Notes under the pieces: model-generated
Told to the model about the DNA's origin: nothing
Databases searched by the model: none
The model's input: only the letters and a program-made list of their open reading frames with translations
Program-made: the position numbers and the translations under genes
Shown: positions 1 to 8,662 of the stretch, piece by piece
Position numbering within the stretch: position 1 is the first letter of the stretch
How the letters are laid out: every line of letters starts with the position of its first letter
NCBI RefSeq assembly: GCF_018687075.1
Contig: NZ_CP061285.1
Location: forward strand, 1,240,001-1,304,000
Reading direction: 5' to 3'
DNA length: 64,000 nucleotides
From: Polynucleobacter sp. MWH-UH35A
Lineage (GTDB): Bacteria; Pseudomonadota; Gammaproteobacteria; Burkholderiales; Burkholderiaceae

Positions 1-1
1 A

Positions 2-571
2 AGCAACCTAACAGCCTCGATCTTTACATCGGTTTCTCAAAACGAAATCATGTACAACCCAGCCACTTATATCAATTCAAATTCACCTTACAACATTAAT
101 CGTAACGGCGTTGTATTTAATGGGCTAACCGCATTAACACCTCAGCTATCAGTTGGCGCCGGAGCAACGGTACAACATGCTTTTTATGCAAGTGGGCCAT
201 ACCAAAATCAAGCCATTCCCCAAGTTCCCAATGTATTACTCAATGCAAGAGCGAGTTATTCATTTATGGGTAATTGGTCAATTGGTGGGGTTATCAATTA
301 TGTTGGTAGTCAACACTACGATGCCTCGCCCGTGTACTACAACTCTTTAGCAACCATGCCCTCATATACCGTGGCGGACATTTATGCGAATTACAAGTTC
401 AGCAACTGGGAAGCGCGTGTAACCATTAAAAACGTAGGCAACTCCTCATACTCTACCTATGGAGGCTACGGATTTGTAACAGGGCCTAATAGCAATAACG
501 CCAACAACTACTTCTATTACCCGAACGACCCCAGATCGGTCTTTGTCAGCGCCAAATACACCTTTAACTGA
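2..571 (+). CDS. TonB-dependent outer-membrane receptor, C-terminal part (5' end outside window)
   Basis: The frame is open from base 2 with no start or stop before the TGA at 569-571, so this is the last ~189 residues of a longer protein. The visible part alternates aromatic and polar residues in the amphipathic strand pattern of outer-membrane beta-barrels (NYVGSQHYDAS, ADIYANYKFSNWEARVTIKNV) and ends in a short aromatic strand (SAKYTFN), as expected for a TonB-dependent receptor. Strands of this kind form the end of the 22-strand barrel that imports siderophores, vitamin B12 or other scarce ligands using TonB energy. The plug domain and TonB box lie outside the window, so the ligand cannot be predicted. 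Confidence 0.75.
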   Translation, partial: SNLTASIFTSVSQNEIMYNPATYINSNSPYNINRNGVVFNGLTALTPQLSVGAGATVQHAFYASGPYQNQAIPQVPNVLLNARASYSFMGNWSIGGVINYVGSQHYDASPVYYNSLATMPSYTVADIYANYKFSNWEARVTIKNVGNSSYSTYGGYGFVTGPNSNNANNYFYYPNDPRSVFVSAKYTFN

Positions 572-644
572 TGGATTTAATACTCCATTTGCCTATGCTC
601 TAAATAGAGGTGGGTCTATCTGGCAGGTCATAATACGATCCCAA

Positions 645-662
645 CCAGCAAATCCCTGCTGG
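645..662 (+). terminator. Short hairpin after the receptor gene
   Basis: CCAGCA (645-650) and TGCTGG (657-662) form a perfect 6-bp stem with a 6-nt loop, 74 bp after the receptor stop. No clear T-run follows, so this is a weak terminator candidate. It could also be part of the leader of the downstream gene. Confidence 0.3.
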
Positions 663-687
663 CTTTGCCTGAGGCTACAATGCCAAT

Positions 688-975
688 ATGAGTGAATTAA
701 ACCCACTTCCCCAAAGCGATAGCCCAGCTGACCTAGGCTCACTTAGCGCCTCGATAGCGCGCGTGGCCGAAAAACTCGCCATCATTAGCGAGGCAGTCAA
801 AAACTTAAATCAAAATCGAGCACAACTTGAGGGCAAGATTGATGACGCCCATAAACGTGTTCAACGTATTTTGAGTCGCCTGCCAGATCAAAGCGATGGT
901 CGCCAACTCAATCTACTTGGCGAAGTTATTCCACCCAATACTTCAGAGGATGATAATGAGCCAACAACGCATTGA
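688..975 (+). CDS. Small coiled-coil protein, ZapB-like, upstream of zapA
   Basis: A 95-aa acidic protein. Its middle (about residues 20-65) has heptad-like hydrophobic spacing with many Glu, Lys, Arg and Gln, suggesting a coiled coil; there is no signal peptide or membrane segment. Its end overlaps zapA by 20 bp, so the two are probably translationally coupled. Small coiled-coil proteins are commonly encoded next to zapA in betaproteobacteria and are presumed to act in cell division, by analogy with ZapB. The position and coiled coil are seen; the division role is inferred. Confidence 0.6.
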   Translation: MSELNPLPQSDSPADLGSLSASIARVAEKLAIISEAVKNLNQNRAQLEGKIDDAHKRVQRILSRLPDQSDGRQLNLLGEVIPPNTSEDDNEPTTH

Positions 976-1309
976 AGTCAGTCTTGCTGGCCAAAAAATC
1001 ACACTAGCAACCAGTGCTGAGCATGAGCCATTGCTCCGCGCAGCATGTGTCTTAGTAGATGAACAAATTCAACTTGCTATCAGTGGTGGCAACCGCAGCA
1101 TTGAACGTGCCAGTATGATGGCGGCCCTGAAAATTGCAGGCGACCTTATTACGCTACAAAAAAAACAATCTCAGCAAGGCTCCTCCTCTAATGTGAGCTC
1201 CGATGAAGTCGCTCGCTTACAAAGTGAGATTCGCGCCCTAGAGGATCAAGTGGATGCCTTGATGCAAACCCTTTCCCTGCCTGGTTCGCCAAGGCCAATA
1301 GTTCCTTGA
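956..1309 (+). CDS. zapA: Cell division protein ZapA
   Basis: A 117-aa protein starting MSQQRIEVSLAGQKITL, the beta-strand start of the ZapA globular head. About residues 15-65 match the family's small fold and the remainder (EVARLQSEIRALEDQVDALMQ) is the C-terminal coiled coil used for dimer/tetramer formation. ZapA bundles FtsZ protofilaments at the division ring. An upstream in-frame ATG (896) exists, but the ATG at 956 gives the family-typical N-terminus and a 20-bp overlap with the preceding gene. The last codons overlap the predicted 5' strand of the 6S RNA. Confidence 0.88.
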   Translation: MSQQRIEVSLAGQKITLATSAEHEPLLRAACVLVDEQIQLAISGGNRSIERASMMAALKIAGDLITLQKKQSQQGSSSNVSSDEVARLQSEIRALEDQVDALMQTLSLPGSPRPIVP

Positions 1310-1486
1310 ACCGATGCGCAAGCATCCGGAACGATCTTTACCTTGTGGGCGTGAGCGTTTTGCCAGTTCACAGTGCCAACTTAGACTTGGTCACTCCCTG
1401 AACCTCTTAATGCACCCGAAGCAGAGTAGCCGTTCCACCTTGAACCTTAGGGTTCAGGATGACGGCCTAGCGGCTAAGGCGGGGAA
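1273..1486 (+). ncRNA. ssrS: 6S RNA (RNA polymerase sigma-70 regulator)
   Basis: The 180-bp gap after zapA is the usual betaproteobacterial site of 6S RNA, and the sequence fits. TTCCCTGCCT (1273-1282) pairs over 10 bp, with one G-U, with AGGCGGGGAA (1477-1486) as a closing stem. The 3' half contains ACCTTGAACCTTAGGGTTCA near 1436-1455, resembling the conserved CCTTGAACCAAGGGTTCAAG segment of Escherichia coli 6S RNA, and the 5' half has a CTTGAACCGATGCGCAAGCA segment. 6S RNA mimics an open promoter and holds sigma-70 polymerase in stationary phase. Exact ends are inferred from the stem: the 5' end would overlap the zapA stop and the 3' end would touch the Shine-Dalgarno region of the next gene. 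Confidence 0.85.
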
Positions 1487-1489
1487 TTC

Positions 1490-2308
1490 ATGTTATTGAG
1501 TGATATCGCCATGCTGATGCTGTGTGGCAGCATCTCTGGATTTTTAGCTGGTTTATTAGGAATTGGTGGCGGCATGATTTTGGTGCCATTCATGATCTTA
1601 GTTTTTAATCATCAAGGATTTAGCCAAGAAGTCATTGTGCATATGGCAATTGCCACTGGCATGGCAACTATCTTATTCACCACCACCTCTGCAATCTGGG
1701 CGCATCACAAGCATGGCTCTATCGATTGGAAGTTAGTTGCATCACTCAGCCCAGGCCTGGTAATCGGCAGCTTGATTGGTGGCAGCGAAATTTTTGAAGC
1801 TCTAAATACTTCCTGGCTCTCCTTGTTCTTTGCCATCTTCATTGTCTACACATCTATTCAGATGCTGCTGAATAAAAAACCAAAGCCTGGCAGAGAATTA
1901 CCAGGTCCCTTGGGTCTATTTGGGTTTGGCTCATTTGCTGGTGCACTGGCAAGTCTTGTGGGCGCTGGCGGCGCCTTCATCACTGTACCCTTCATGCTCT
2001 GGTGCAATGTCAAACCACATGTCGCCATGGCCAGCTCTTCTGGATTGGGCTTTCCGATTGCTGCCGCTGCGACAGTTGGCTATATGTATGGAAGCTGGGG
2101 GCATCCCAACCTACCAACAGGCTCTCTAGGTTTTGTCTATTTACCTGCAGTAATTTGCATCGCAGTGGTGAGCATTTTCACTGCCCCACTTGGCGCGAAG
2201 ATGGCACGCAAACTCGATGTCGCACAACTAAAACGCATTTTTGGTGTAATGCTCTTGATGCTTGCAGCCTTCATGTTTAATGAAAGCCGCAAGGCATTCG
2301 GTTTTTAA
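1490..2308 (+). CDS. TSUP / TauE-SafE family membrane permease
   Basis: A 272-aa protein with eight or so hydrophobic segments and the duplicated family signature: GLLGIGGGMILVPFM near residue 22 and SLVGAGGAFITVPFMLW near residue 150. TSUP proteins move small sulfur or organic anions such as sulfite, sulfoacetate or taurine breakdown products across the inner membrane. No sulfur gene is adjacent, so the substrate is open. The ATG lies right behind the 6S RNA 3' strand, whose GGGG (1481-1484) may also serve as ribosome binding site. The stop abuts the convergent matB stop with no gap. Confidence 0.85.
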   Translation: MLLSDIAMLMLCGSISGFLAGLLGIGGGMILVPFMILVFNHQGFSQEVIVHMAIATGMATILFTTTSAIWAHHKHGSIDWKLVASLSPGLVIGSLIGGSEIFEALNTSWLSLFFAIFIVYTSIQMLLNKKPKPGRELPGPLGLFGFGSFAGALASLVGAGGAFITVPFMLWCNVKPHVAMASSSGLGFPIAAAATVGYMYGSWGHPNLPTGSLGFVYLPAVICIAVVSIFTAPLGAKMARKLDVAQLKRIFGVMLLMLAAFMFNESRKAFGF

Positions 2309-3832
2309 TTAAGCCGTGAACTGCTGACGCAAAATATTCTTTTGCACCTTACCCATCGCATTACGCGGCAAATCAGCAACAATCTCAACACGCTTAGGAA
2401 TCTTAAAGTTCGCAATTTGTGTTTTTAAAGTAGCAATCATCGCCTCGGCATTTAACTTAGCACCGGCCTTAGGCACCACAACTGCCATCACGGCCTCACC
2501 AAAATCTGGATGAGGAATACCAATTACTGCGCTCTCATCAACACCAGGCATGTCATCAATAAAGCTTTCGATCTCTTTTGGATAAACGTTATAGCCACCA
2601 GAAATGATCAAGTCTTTACTACGGCCAACGATGCATAAGTACTCCTTAGGTGCTTTACCGCCATTAGCATCGCCACCCCAACGACCAACATCCCCCGTCT
2701 TAAACCAACCGTCTTTGGTAAATTCTTCAGCGGTCTTTTCCGGCATGCGCCAGTAGCCCTTAAATATGTTCGGACCCTTCACCTGAATTCCGCCGATTTC
2801 ATCAACCTTGCAAGGCTTGTTGTCTTCGTTCACAACACGCACCTGAACTCCAGGTAATGGCACGCCAACAGAACCACCAACACGCTTGCCTTTATACGGA
2901 TTAGAAACCAACATCACAGTCTCGCTCATGCCGTAACGCTCAAGAATGGGTTGCCCAATAAGCTCTTTAAAGCTATTGAATGTTTCAGTAAGCAAAGGTG
3001 CCGAACCAGAAATAAACAAACGCATATTGCGCGCTACTTTCTTGTTGAAACCTTTATCTGCCAACAAACGCACATAGAATGTTGGTACACCCATCATGAC
3101 GGTGGATTGCGGCATATGCTTAATCAGTTGCGCCGTATCCAAACGGGGCAACCAAATCATCTTGCTGCCATTAATCAAGGCACCATGGGCTGCCACAAAC
3201 AATCCGTGGACATGAAAGATTGGCAAAGCATGCAATAAAACATCGCCTTTTTTCCATCCCCAGAACTTTTGCAATACCTGAGCATTGCTACCCAAGTTTT
3301 TATGGGTCAGCATTGCGCCTTTGCTGCGACCAGTAGTGCCAGAGGTATACAAAATAGCCGCAAGATCATCATCTTTGGCGATGGCAGTTTTGAATTTATC
3401 GCTTAATCCAGCTGCACGCTCCAACAAAGTGCCCGTACGATTTTCATCTAAAGTAAACACATGCTTAGTCCCAGCCTTAGCAGCCACCTTTGATACCCAA
3501 GGAAGGTTCTTGCTGCTGCAAACCACTACCGCTGGCTCGGCATTTTCTAGAAAGTACTGGACCTCTGCAGATTGATACGCCGTATTGAGCGGTAAATACA
3601 CATAACCCGCGCGAATAGTAGCCAAATAAAGAAAAAGGGCTTCGGGTGATTTTTCAACCTGCACTGCCACCCTAGAGCCTTTAGGCAACTTCAAGCTAGC
3701 AAGTAAATTTGCTAGCTTTGCAGTAGCTCCCTCTAGGTCACCCCAGGAGTAGTAAAGACCATCATGCGTTTCAATAGCGCACGCTTTTTTATCTTTTGGA
3801 AAACCTTTTTCCAATAGTGAATATAAATTCAT
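2309..3832 (-). CDS. matB: Malonyl-CoA synthetase
   Basis: A 507-aa acyl-adenylate-forming enzyme. The AMP-binding P-loop LYTSGTTGRSKGAMLTH lies near residues 161-177, followed by LPIFHVHGLF, the core motif GDVGRWG, and the C-terminal GRSKDLIISGGYNVYPKEIE and Lys-containing NAMGKVQK motifs. MatB ligates malonate and CoA at the cost of ATP. The specific assignment rests on family resemblance plus the nearby matA: synthetase and decarboxylase together convert malonate to acetyl-CoA. It is the last gene of the reverse-strand cluster matA-Bug-matB, 37 bp after the Bug stop. Confidence 0.88.
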   Translation of the reverse strand: MNLYSLLEKGFPKDKKACAIETHDGLYYSWGDLEGATAKLANLLASLKLPKGSRVAVQVEKSPEALFLYLATIRAGYVYLPLNTAYQSAEVQYFLENAEPAVVVCSSKNLPWVSKVAAKAGTKHVFTLDENRTGTLLERAAGLSDKFKTAIAKDDDLAAILYTSGTTGRSKGAMLTHKNLGSNAQVLQKFWGWKKGDVLLHALPIFHVHGLFVAAHGALINGSKMIWLPRLDTAQLIKHMPQSTVMMGVPTFYVRLLADKGFNKKVARNMRLFISGSAPLLTETFNSFKELIGQPILERYGMSETVMLVSNPYKGKRVGGSVGVPLPGVQVRVVNEDNKPCKVDEIGGIQVKGPNIFKGYWRMPEKTAEEFTKDGWFKTGDVGRWGGDANGGKAPKEYLCIVGRSKDLIISGGYNVYPKEIESFIDDMPGVDESAVIGIPHPDFGEAVMAVVVPKAGAKLNAEAMIATLKTQIANFKIPKRVEIVADLPRNAMGKVQKNILRQQFTA

Positions 3833-3869
3833 TCGAACCTCAAATCCCAGGGGTAATTTTTAAAAATTA

Positions 3870-4853
3870 TTAGTCTAATTTAGCGCCAGAAGCCTTGGCC
3901 ACTGCAGACCAGCGCTTAATATCGGCACTAACAAACTTTCCAAATGCATCGCCAGTAAGGTTTGGAGTATCAGAACCATTATTAGTCCAAATCGTTTTCA
4001 ACTCGGGAGTATTAATGGCTTTTTGCACCTCAACAATCATCTTGTCGACGATTGGTTGTGGGGTGCCCTTAGGGGCAAACAGGCCATACCAAGTAGAAAC
4101 CTCATAACCCACTAAGCCCGCTTCTGCCGCAGTTGGCACATTCGGAAATCCAGGTGCGCGCTTTTGTGAAGCAACTGCCAAGGCCACAATCGAACCATTT
4201 TTAATTTGCGCTGCTGAGGAACCCAGGCCATCAAACTCAATATCTACTTGCCCTGCAATGAGGTCTTGCATTGCTGGGCCAGCACCACGATAAGGAATGT
4301 GGGTGATAAACGTTTTTGTCAGCATCTTGAACTGCTCTCCAGCCAAATGATGTGATGAGCCATTACCAGCGCTAGCGTAATTGAACTTGCCTGGGTTTTT
4401 CTTAAGCAATGCGATGAACTCTTTCAGATCCTTCACTTGCACGTTCTTTGGGTTCACGACAATCACTTGGGGAGGACTAGCAATCATTGCGACCGGGATG
4501 AAACTTTTCTCAATGTCGTAATCTAAGTTAGGGTACATGGCCGGAGCGATGGCATGGTGAGCAGCACCCACAAAGAAGCTATAGCCATCTGGCGCTGCTT
4601 TGGCTGCAATTGATGCACCCAGAGTTCCACCAGCGCCACCACGGTTATCAATAATAATTTGCTTGCCTAGTTGCTTGGTGAGTTGAGTTGCTAGCGGTCT
4701 AGCAAACGCATCCGTTCCACCCCCAGCAGGAAAAGGCACAACAAAAGTGATTGGCTTAGTAGGCCACTCTTGCGCCATTGCCACTAAAGGCAAAGCACAA
4801 ATTAGAAGCACTACCCTCTTAATGTTTGCTGATAGATTGAATTGCTTAAACAT
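3870..4853 (-). CDS. Bug-family (TctC-like) periplasmic substrate-binding protein in malonate cluster
   Basis: A 327-aa protein with a signal peptide (Lys/Arg start, hydrophobic core LLICALPLVAMA, cleavage expected before QEWP). The mature part begins with the family motif WPTKPITFVVPFPAGGGTDAFARP and continues with DNRGGAGGTLGA and YASAGNGSSHHLAGE. Bug proteins bind carboxylic acids in the periplasm and normally serve a TctA/TctB permease, which is absent here. Start chosen at the ATG at 4853 because GGAGGAG sits about 6 nt before it; an in-frame GTG at 4868 lies within that ribosome-binding region. Its place between matA and matB suggests malonate or a related dicarboxylate as ligand (inference). 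Confidence 0.88.
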   Translation of the reverse strand: MFKQFNLSANIKRVVLLICALPLVAMAQEWPTKPITFVVPFPAGGGTDAFARPLATQLTKQLGKQIIIDNRGGAGGTLGASIAAKAAPDGYSFFVGAAHHAIAPAMYPNLDYDIEKSFIPVAMIASPPQVIVVNPKNVQVKDLKEFIALLKKNPGKFNYASAGNGSSHHLAGEQFKMLTKTFITHIPYRGAGPAMQDLIAGQVDIEFDGLGSSAAQIKNGSIVALAVASQKRAPGFPNVPTAAEAGLVGYEVSTWYGLFAPKGTPQPIVDKMIVEVQKAINTPELKTIWTNNGSDTPNLTGDAFGKFVSADIKRWSAVAKASGAKLD

Positions 4854-5015
4854 CTTTGTCTCCTCCACTCGCCACTGTTCATGGCTGTAAATTCATTATT
4901 AATACTGCTTTTCCATCTAATTACTGCCTGGATCTTAGCGCCCAGTTTTACATTAGACCCCAAAGTGAATTTCTTCGAACTCTGCCTTAGGGTGCATCTC
5001 CTCCTGAATTCATTA

Positions 5016-6320
5016 CTAAACCTGCATCAAGCGACCAACTGCACGGGAATAATCAATCTCTCCATGGGTAAAGCGCTCATGATTTTCTTCAACCGATGAA
5101 AGATCGTATAAGTAATTCACCATCAAAGAAGCCGACTGCCTTAATCCCTTGCGCGACAAGTCTCCAGCCCAGTTAATTTGGTGCAGTTTGGCCCCGTTAC
5201 CTAGATGAAACTTGGCTACTGGATTACCGTTACGACCGGCCGAGCCCAATCCCAAATAAATACTTGCCAGACAGAGTAATGCCGCCTTTTCTTTTTCAGT
5301 AGCATTGTCGGGATGCCATCCTGAACTTAAACGTTCGGTCCAGGAGCGATTTGCTAATCCCAAAACCTCTAAAGACTGCTCACGTGCAGAACGTACTGCA
5401 GGCTTGAGTTGAGTGCCAGCTTTTTCGCCACCGATATCTGCTCCGGCAGCAATCCAATCGATGAAACCTGGAATCGGGGAAAGGGTTACAAAAGTCTTGA
5501 GTCCCGGGAACTCTGCATGTAATTGCTCAGCCACACGCTTGATCAGAAAGTTGCCCATCGAAACACCCCGCAAGCCAGGCTCACAGTTGCTGATTGAATA
5601 AAAAGCAGCCACCTTATATTGCGATGTTTGATGAACCGTCTCTGCTTTCTTATCTACCAACGGCGTGATAACTGCTGGGATTTCAGGTAACAACGCAACT
5701 TCGACGAATATCAATGGCTCATTTGGAAGCTGTGGATGAAAGAATGCAAAGCATCTACGATCAGGCTGTAGGCGGCGGCGCAGGTCATCCCAGCCATCAA
5801 TTGCATGCACCGCCTCATGCTGAATAAGCTTCTCCAGAATTTCTGCGGGAGACTTCCAATCAACTTGATGCATCTTTAGGAAACCTGGATTAAACCAAGA
5901 CGACAAAAGATGGCGCAAATCAAAATCAACTGCCGTTAACTCAGGCTGCTTTTCAAGAATCTGTAGCAGATCACGACGCATACTAACTAACGCAGCAGTT
6001 CCATTAGTTGCACGGTTCAGCCTACGAAATAATTCTTGTCTTGGTGGCTCAGTAACGCGCTGCAATTTAATGTAGTTACGGGCACTCGCTTCTGCCGAAA
6101 AATTTTGTGCAGCCGCCACTACTGCTGAAGGATCAGGATTGAGTTTTTCAAATAAAAAAGTAAAGAATTTTGCATGCTGATCTTTAGATAGCTTGCGATA
6201 GTTATTAATCACATCATCGGCCATGCTTACAGCGTTCGATTCGCCCCGCTCAGAAATGAGGCGATTGACCGCGCCTGTAACGCGGGAAAAGTAACGGGCT
6301 TTTGCTAGCTTTTCAAGCAT
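5016..6320 (-). CDS. matA: Malonyl-CoA decarboxylase
   Basis: A 434-aa member of the MCD family: a helical N-terminal domain and a GNAT-like catalytic domain. The family's catalytic serine is seen in TLSPIPGF (Ser ~281) and the catalytic histidine in KFHLGNGA (His ~372). The enzyme decarboxylates malonyl-CoA to acetyl-CoA, completing malonate use after MatB. It is the first gene of the reverse cluster, 162 bp before the Bug start, and is preceded by an intergenic region carrying a perfect inverted repeat. AAGGA lies 15 nt before the ATG, a rather long spacing. Confidence 0.92.
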   Translation of the reverse strand: MLEKLAKARYFSRVTGAVNRLISERGESNAVSMADDVINNYRKLSKDQHAKFFTFLFEKLNPDPSAVVAAAQNFSAEASARNYIKLQRVTEPPRQELFRRLNRATNGTAALVSMRRDLLQILEKQPELTAVDFDLRHLLSSWFNPGFLKMHQVDWKSPAEILEKLIQHEAVHAIDGWDDLRRRLQPDRRCFAFFHPQLPNEPLIFVEVALLPEIPAVITPLVDKKAETVHQTSQYKVAAFYSISNCEPGLRGVSMGNFLIKRVAEQLHAEFPGLKTFVTLSPIPGFIDWIAAGADIGGEKAGTQLKPAVRSAREQSLEVLGLANRSWTERLSSGWHPDNATEKEKAALLCLASIYLGLGSAGRNGNPVAKFHLGNGAKLHQINWAGDLSRKGLRQSASLMVNYLYDLSSVEENHERFTHGEIDYSRAVGRLMQV

Positions 6321-6412
6321 GTATTTTTCTCAAAGAATCCTTCTCAAATGGAGAGGGATTGAGAGCTAATGTATAGCTGGGCACAGGCCAAATCAATTAA
6401 TTCAGATCTCAT

Positions 6413-6435
6413 TTCATTAACCTTTAGTTAATGAA
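6413..6435. promoter_or_regulatory. Perfect 9-bp inverted repeat between lysR and matA
   Basis: TTCATTAAC (6413-6421) and GTTAATGAA (6427-6435) are exact reverse complements around a 5-bp spacer, in the 137-bp gap upstream of matA. The shape fits the T-N11-A dyads bound by LysR regulators, and a LysR gene ends 22 bp away. No T-run follows on either strand, so a terminator is less likely. Operator function is inferred. Confidence 0.5.
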
Positions 6436-6457
6436 TGCAATAAAAATTAAGGGTTTA

Positions 6458-7366
6458 TCAGGGGTTATTGCGATGCAACATGCGGGCTTCAGCAGCCAGA
6501 GCCAAAATATTGGGGTTTGATTCATTAGCCTGAAGATACATTAAGCCTATGTGCTGGGTTACCTGATACTTCGGTAATAAAGGGGTGAATTCGATCGCAT
6601 TACCCATTAAGGCCTTCACCCTGCCCGGTAGCAAGGATCTACCAAGCTCACCCGAAACCATATTCATCAAAGAAAAGATGTCGCCAACTTTCATGACCAC
6701 ATTAGGCTTAAATCCAGCCAGTTGAAAAGCCTCATAAAAACCCGAGGTAGTTGCAAAGCCATCCTGCAGGGTCAGAAACTTTTCATCCTGATAGTCAGAC
6801 AAATCAACACTGGTAGCAGTGGGTTTGCTAGTTTTCGAAGATGCTAAATACAGGTGATCTTCAAAAAGGGAGACAACTTGCACCCCATCAGGAAGATCTT
6901 TGTTTGGCACTGCGATGACAACTGCGTCAACACTTCCTTCTGTCAGCTTTTTCATTAAATCTTCATTGGAGCCCAGATATAAATCGATATCCAAATCAGG
7001 TCTACGAACTTTAGTGCCCATAATCATCCGCGGAATCAGGTTGGCAGTTAAAGAGTACATAGAACCCAAACGGATTTGCCCACTCTCAACTCCGGCTTTT
7101 GATCTGGTTTTTTTAAGAATGCGATCAACATCTGCTAGCAAATCAGCACTAGCTTCCGCCAAGTAACTAGCGGCTGGTAAAGGCTTTAATAGTCGCCCCT
7201 CTTTAATAAAAAGGGGGCAACCAACCCCCGACTCAAGCGAGTGCAAGGCTTTGTGGATGCTGACTGAACTCAAGTGCAATTCTTCCGCCGTTTTAGAAAG
7301 ACTTCCCGTTCGCACAAATGAACAGAGAATTTCTAACTTACGTAGCGTGAGCTCTTCATTCAGCAT
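6458..7366 (-). CDS. LysR-family regulator, probable malonate regulator (MdcR-like)
   Basis: A 302-aa LysR protein: winged helix-turn-helix at about residues 8-65 (FVRTGSLSKTAEELHLSSVSIHKALHSLE) and a periplasmic-binding-like effector domain from about 92. It starts 7 bp after lgt and lies directly upstream of matA-Bug-matB on the same strand. LysR regulators next to malonate genes (MdcR, MatR types) respond to malonate, so the same role is inferred here. The HTH is seen; the ligand is not. Confidence 0.8.
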   Translation of the reverse strand: MLNEELTLRKLEILCSFVRTGSLSKTAEELHLSSVSIHKALHSLESGVGCPLFIKEGRLLKPLPAASYLAEASADLLADVDRILKKTRSKAGVESGQIRLGSMYSLTANLIPRMIMGTKVRRPDLDIDLYLGSNEDLMKKLTEGSVDAVVIAVPNKDLPDGVQVVSLFEDHLYLASSKTSKPTATSVDLSDYQDEKFLTLQDGFATTSGFYEAFQLAGFKPNVVMKVGDIFSLMNMVSGELGRSLLPGRVKALMGNAIEFTPLLPKYQVTQHIGLMYLQANESNPNILALAAEARMLHRNNP

Positions 7367-7373
7367 AAGTTTA

Positions 7374-8162
7374 TTACTTACTCTTGGATTGAAATGCGGT
7401 CATGAGATATACCCCAAACAAGATCATTGGCACGCACAACCATTGCCCCATAGACAGACCTAAACCAAGCAGACCCAAAAAAGCATCTGGCTCACGCGCA
7501 AATTCAGCTAGGAATCGGCAAATGCCATACCCCAACAGGAAGAATCCCGAAACTTGTCCTACACGCCTAGGTCTAGCTGCATAAATCCACAAAACTATTC
7601 CCAACAATACACCTTCACCAAGCAACTGATAAATCTGCGAAGGGTGACGCGGTACAGAATCCACCAAAGGGAAAATCATTGCCCACGGTAAATCGGTCGG
7701 CCTACCCCACAACTCGCCATTAATAAAATTTCCCAGGCGACCGAAAGCCAAACCAAAAGGAACCAGGGGTGCAACTAAATCACTTACTACAAAGAACGTC
7801 GTCTGACGCTTTTTAGCAAACCAGTAGAGTGCAATAAGAACACCAAGTAAGCCGCCATGAAAAGACATCCCGCCTTCCCAAATTTTGAAGATACTCAAAG
7901 GATGAGACAAATAAAAGCCTGGCATATAAAAAAGGATGTAGCCCAAGCGTCCGCCAAGCACCACTCCAAGTACGCCAGCAAAAAGAAGGTCTTCCAGATC
8001 TTTATAAGTCCATCCCAGGGCTACATACCGTGCAGACCGAATGCGCATACGACCTAGTAGCAAGAACTGCACAAAGGCCATGAGATACATCAAGCCATAC
8101 CAATGAATTGCAAAAGATCCTATACGAATTGCGGCGGGATCAAACTGAGGATGAATCAACAT
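7374..8162 (-). CDS. lgt: Prolipoprotein diacylglyceryl transferase
   Basis: A 262-aa inner-membrane enzyme with seven predicted membrane segments. It carries the family markers: the N-terminal [12 protein letters not shown], the [10 protein letters not shown] region, the [12 protein letters not shown] stretch with the conserved His, and the Lgt signature [16 protein letters not shown]. Lgt transfers diacylglycerol from phosphatidylglycerol to the lipobox cysteine of lipoprotein precursors, the first step of lipoprotein maturation. It is 5 bp from holC upstream and 7 bp from the LysR gene downstream. Confidence 0.95.
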   Translation of the reverse strand: MLIHPQFDPAAIRIGSFAIHWYGLMYLMAFVQFLLLGRMRIRSARYVALGWTYKDLEDLLFAGVLGVVLGGRLGYILFYMPGFYLSHPLSIFKIWEGGMSFHGGLLGVLIALYWFAKKRQTTFFVVSDLVAPLVPFGLAFGRLGNFINGELWGRPTDLPWAMIFPLVDSVPRHPSQIYQLLGEGVLLGIVLWIYAARPRRVGQVSGFFLLGYGICRFLAEFAREPDAFLGLLGLGLSMGQWLCVPMILFGVYLMTAFQSKSK

Positions 8163-8167
8163 GAAGA

Positions 8168-8632
8168 TTAACTTTTGGATTGGTCAAAGTTATGTAACTC
8201 ATGACCTAACTCTCGATAGGCTTTATAGCGCTCACGACCCGCTAAACGTTCCGCCTCATTGACGGTAACAACCTCAACAATACGAGGGAAGCGAGCGACT
8301 AATGCCGGGACATCAGCAGGCATCCGCATCCCCAAATGAATCATCACATCTGCATGTGGAATGGTATTTAATGCAGCTGAAGCAAAATCATCTGTTAATA
8401 CAATAGGCGTCTCTGCTGCAGCCTCATCTTCAATAAAGCAGTGTGGCAAGAAGTCTGTATTACTGAACGACCAAAGTAGTTCATTTAACTTTTGCAGATC
8501 AGCCCTCTCCCCAACCATCACAATATTGCGCACCGGCTCACTTTCAGGTGTAGCACTCCAAATCTTGCGAGCGAGGCGGCAAGCATATTCCAGCTTATCA
8601 CTCACATTGCTATGAAAATCGATTCGCGCCAT
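8168..8632 (-). CDS. holC: DNA polymerase III subunit chi
   Basis: A 154-aa protein with the chi-subunit layout: [10 protein letters not shown] at the start, CRLARKIW near residue 19, [12 protein letters not shown] near 50 and the FLPHCF segment. Chi links the clamp loader to single-stranded DNA-binding protein. The order pepA-holC is a widespread proteobacterial arrangement and supports the call. It lies 30 bp after pepA and 5 bp before lgt, consistent with one transcript. Confidence 0.88.
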   Translation of the reverse strand: MARIDFHSNVSDKLEYACRLARKIWSATPESEPVRNIVMVGERADLQKLNELLWSFSNTDFLPHCFIEDEAAAETPIVLTDDFASAALNTIPHADVMIHLGMRMPADVPALVARFPRIVEVVTVNEAERLAGRERYKAYRELGHELHNFDQSKS

Positions 8633-8662
8633 TCAACATTTATCCAGAGATTTACGAGCTAC

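Noticed and set aside
4842..5099. 85-aa open frame between the Bug gene and matA
   Set aside because: It overlaps the ends of both genes antisense and shows no coding features; the 162-bp gap otherwise holds nothing I can support.
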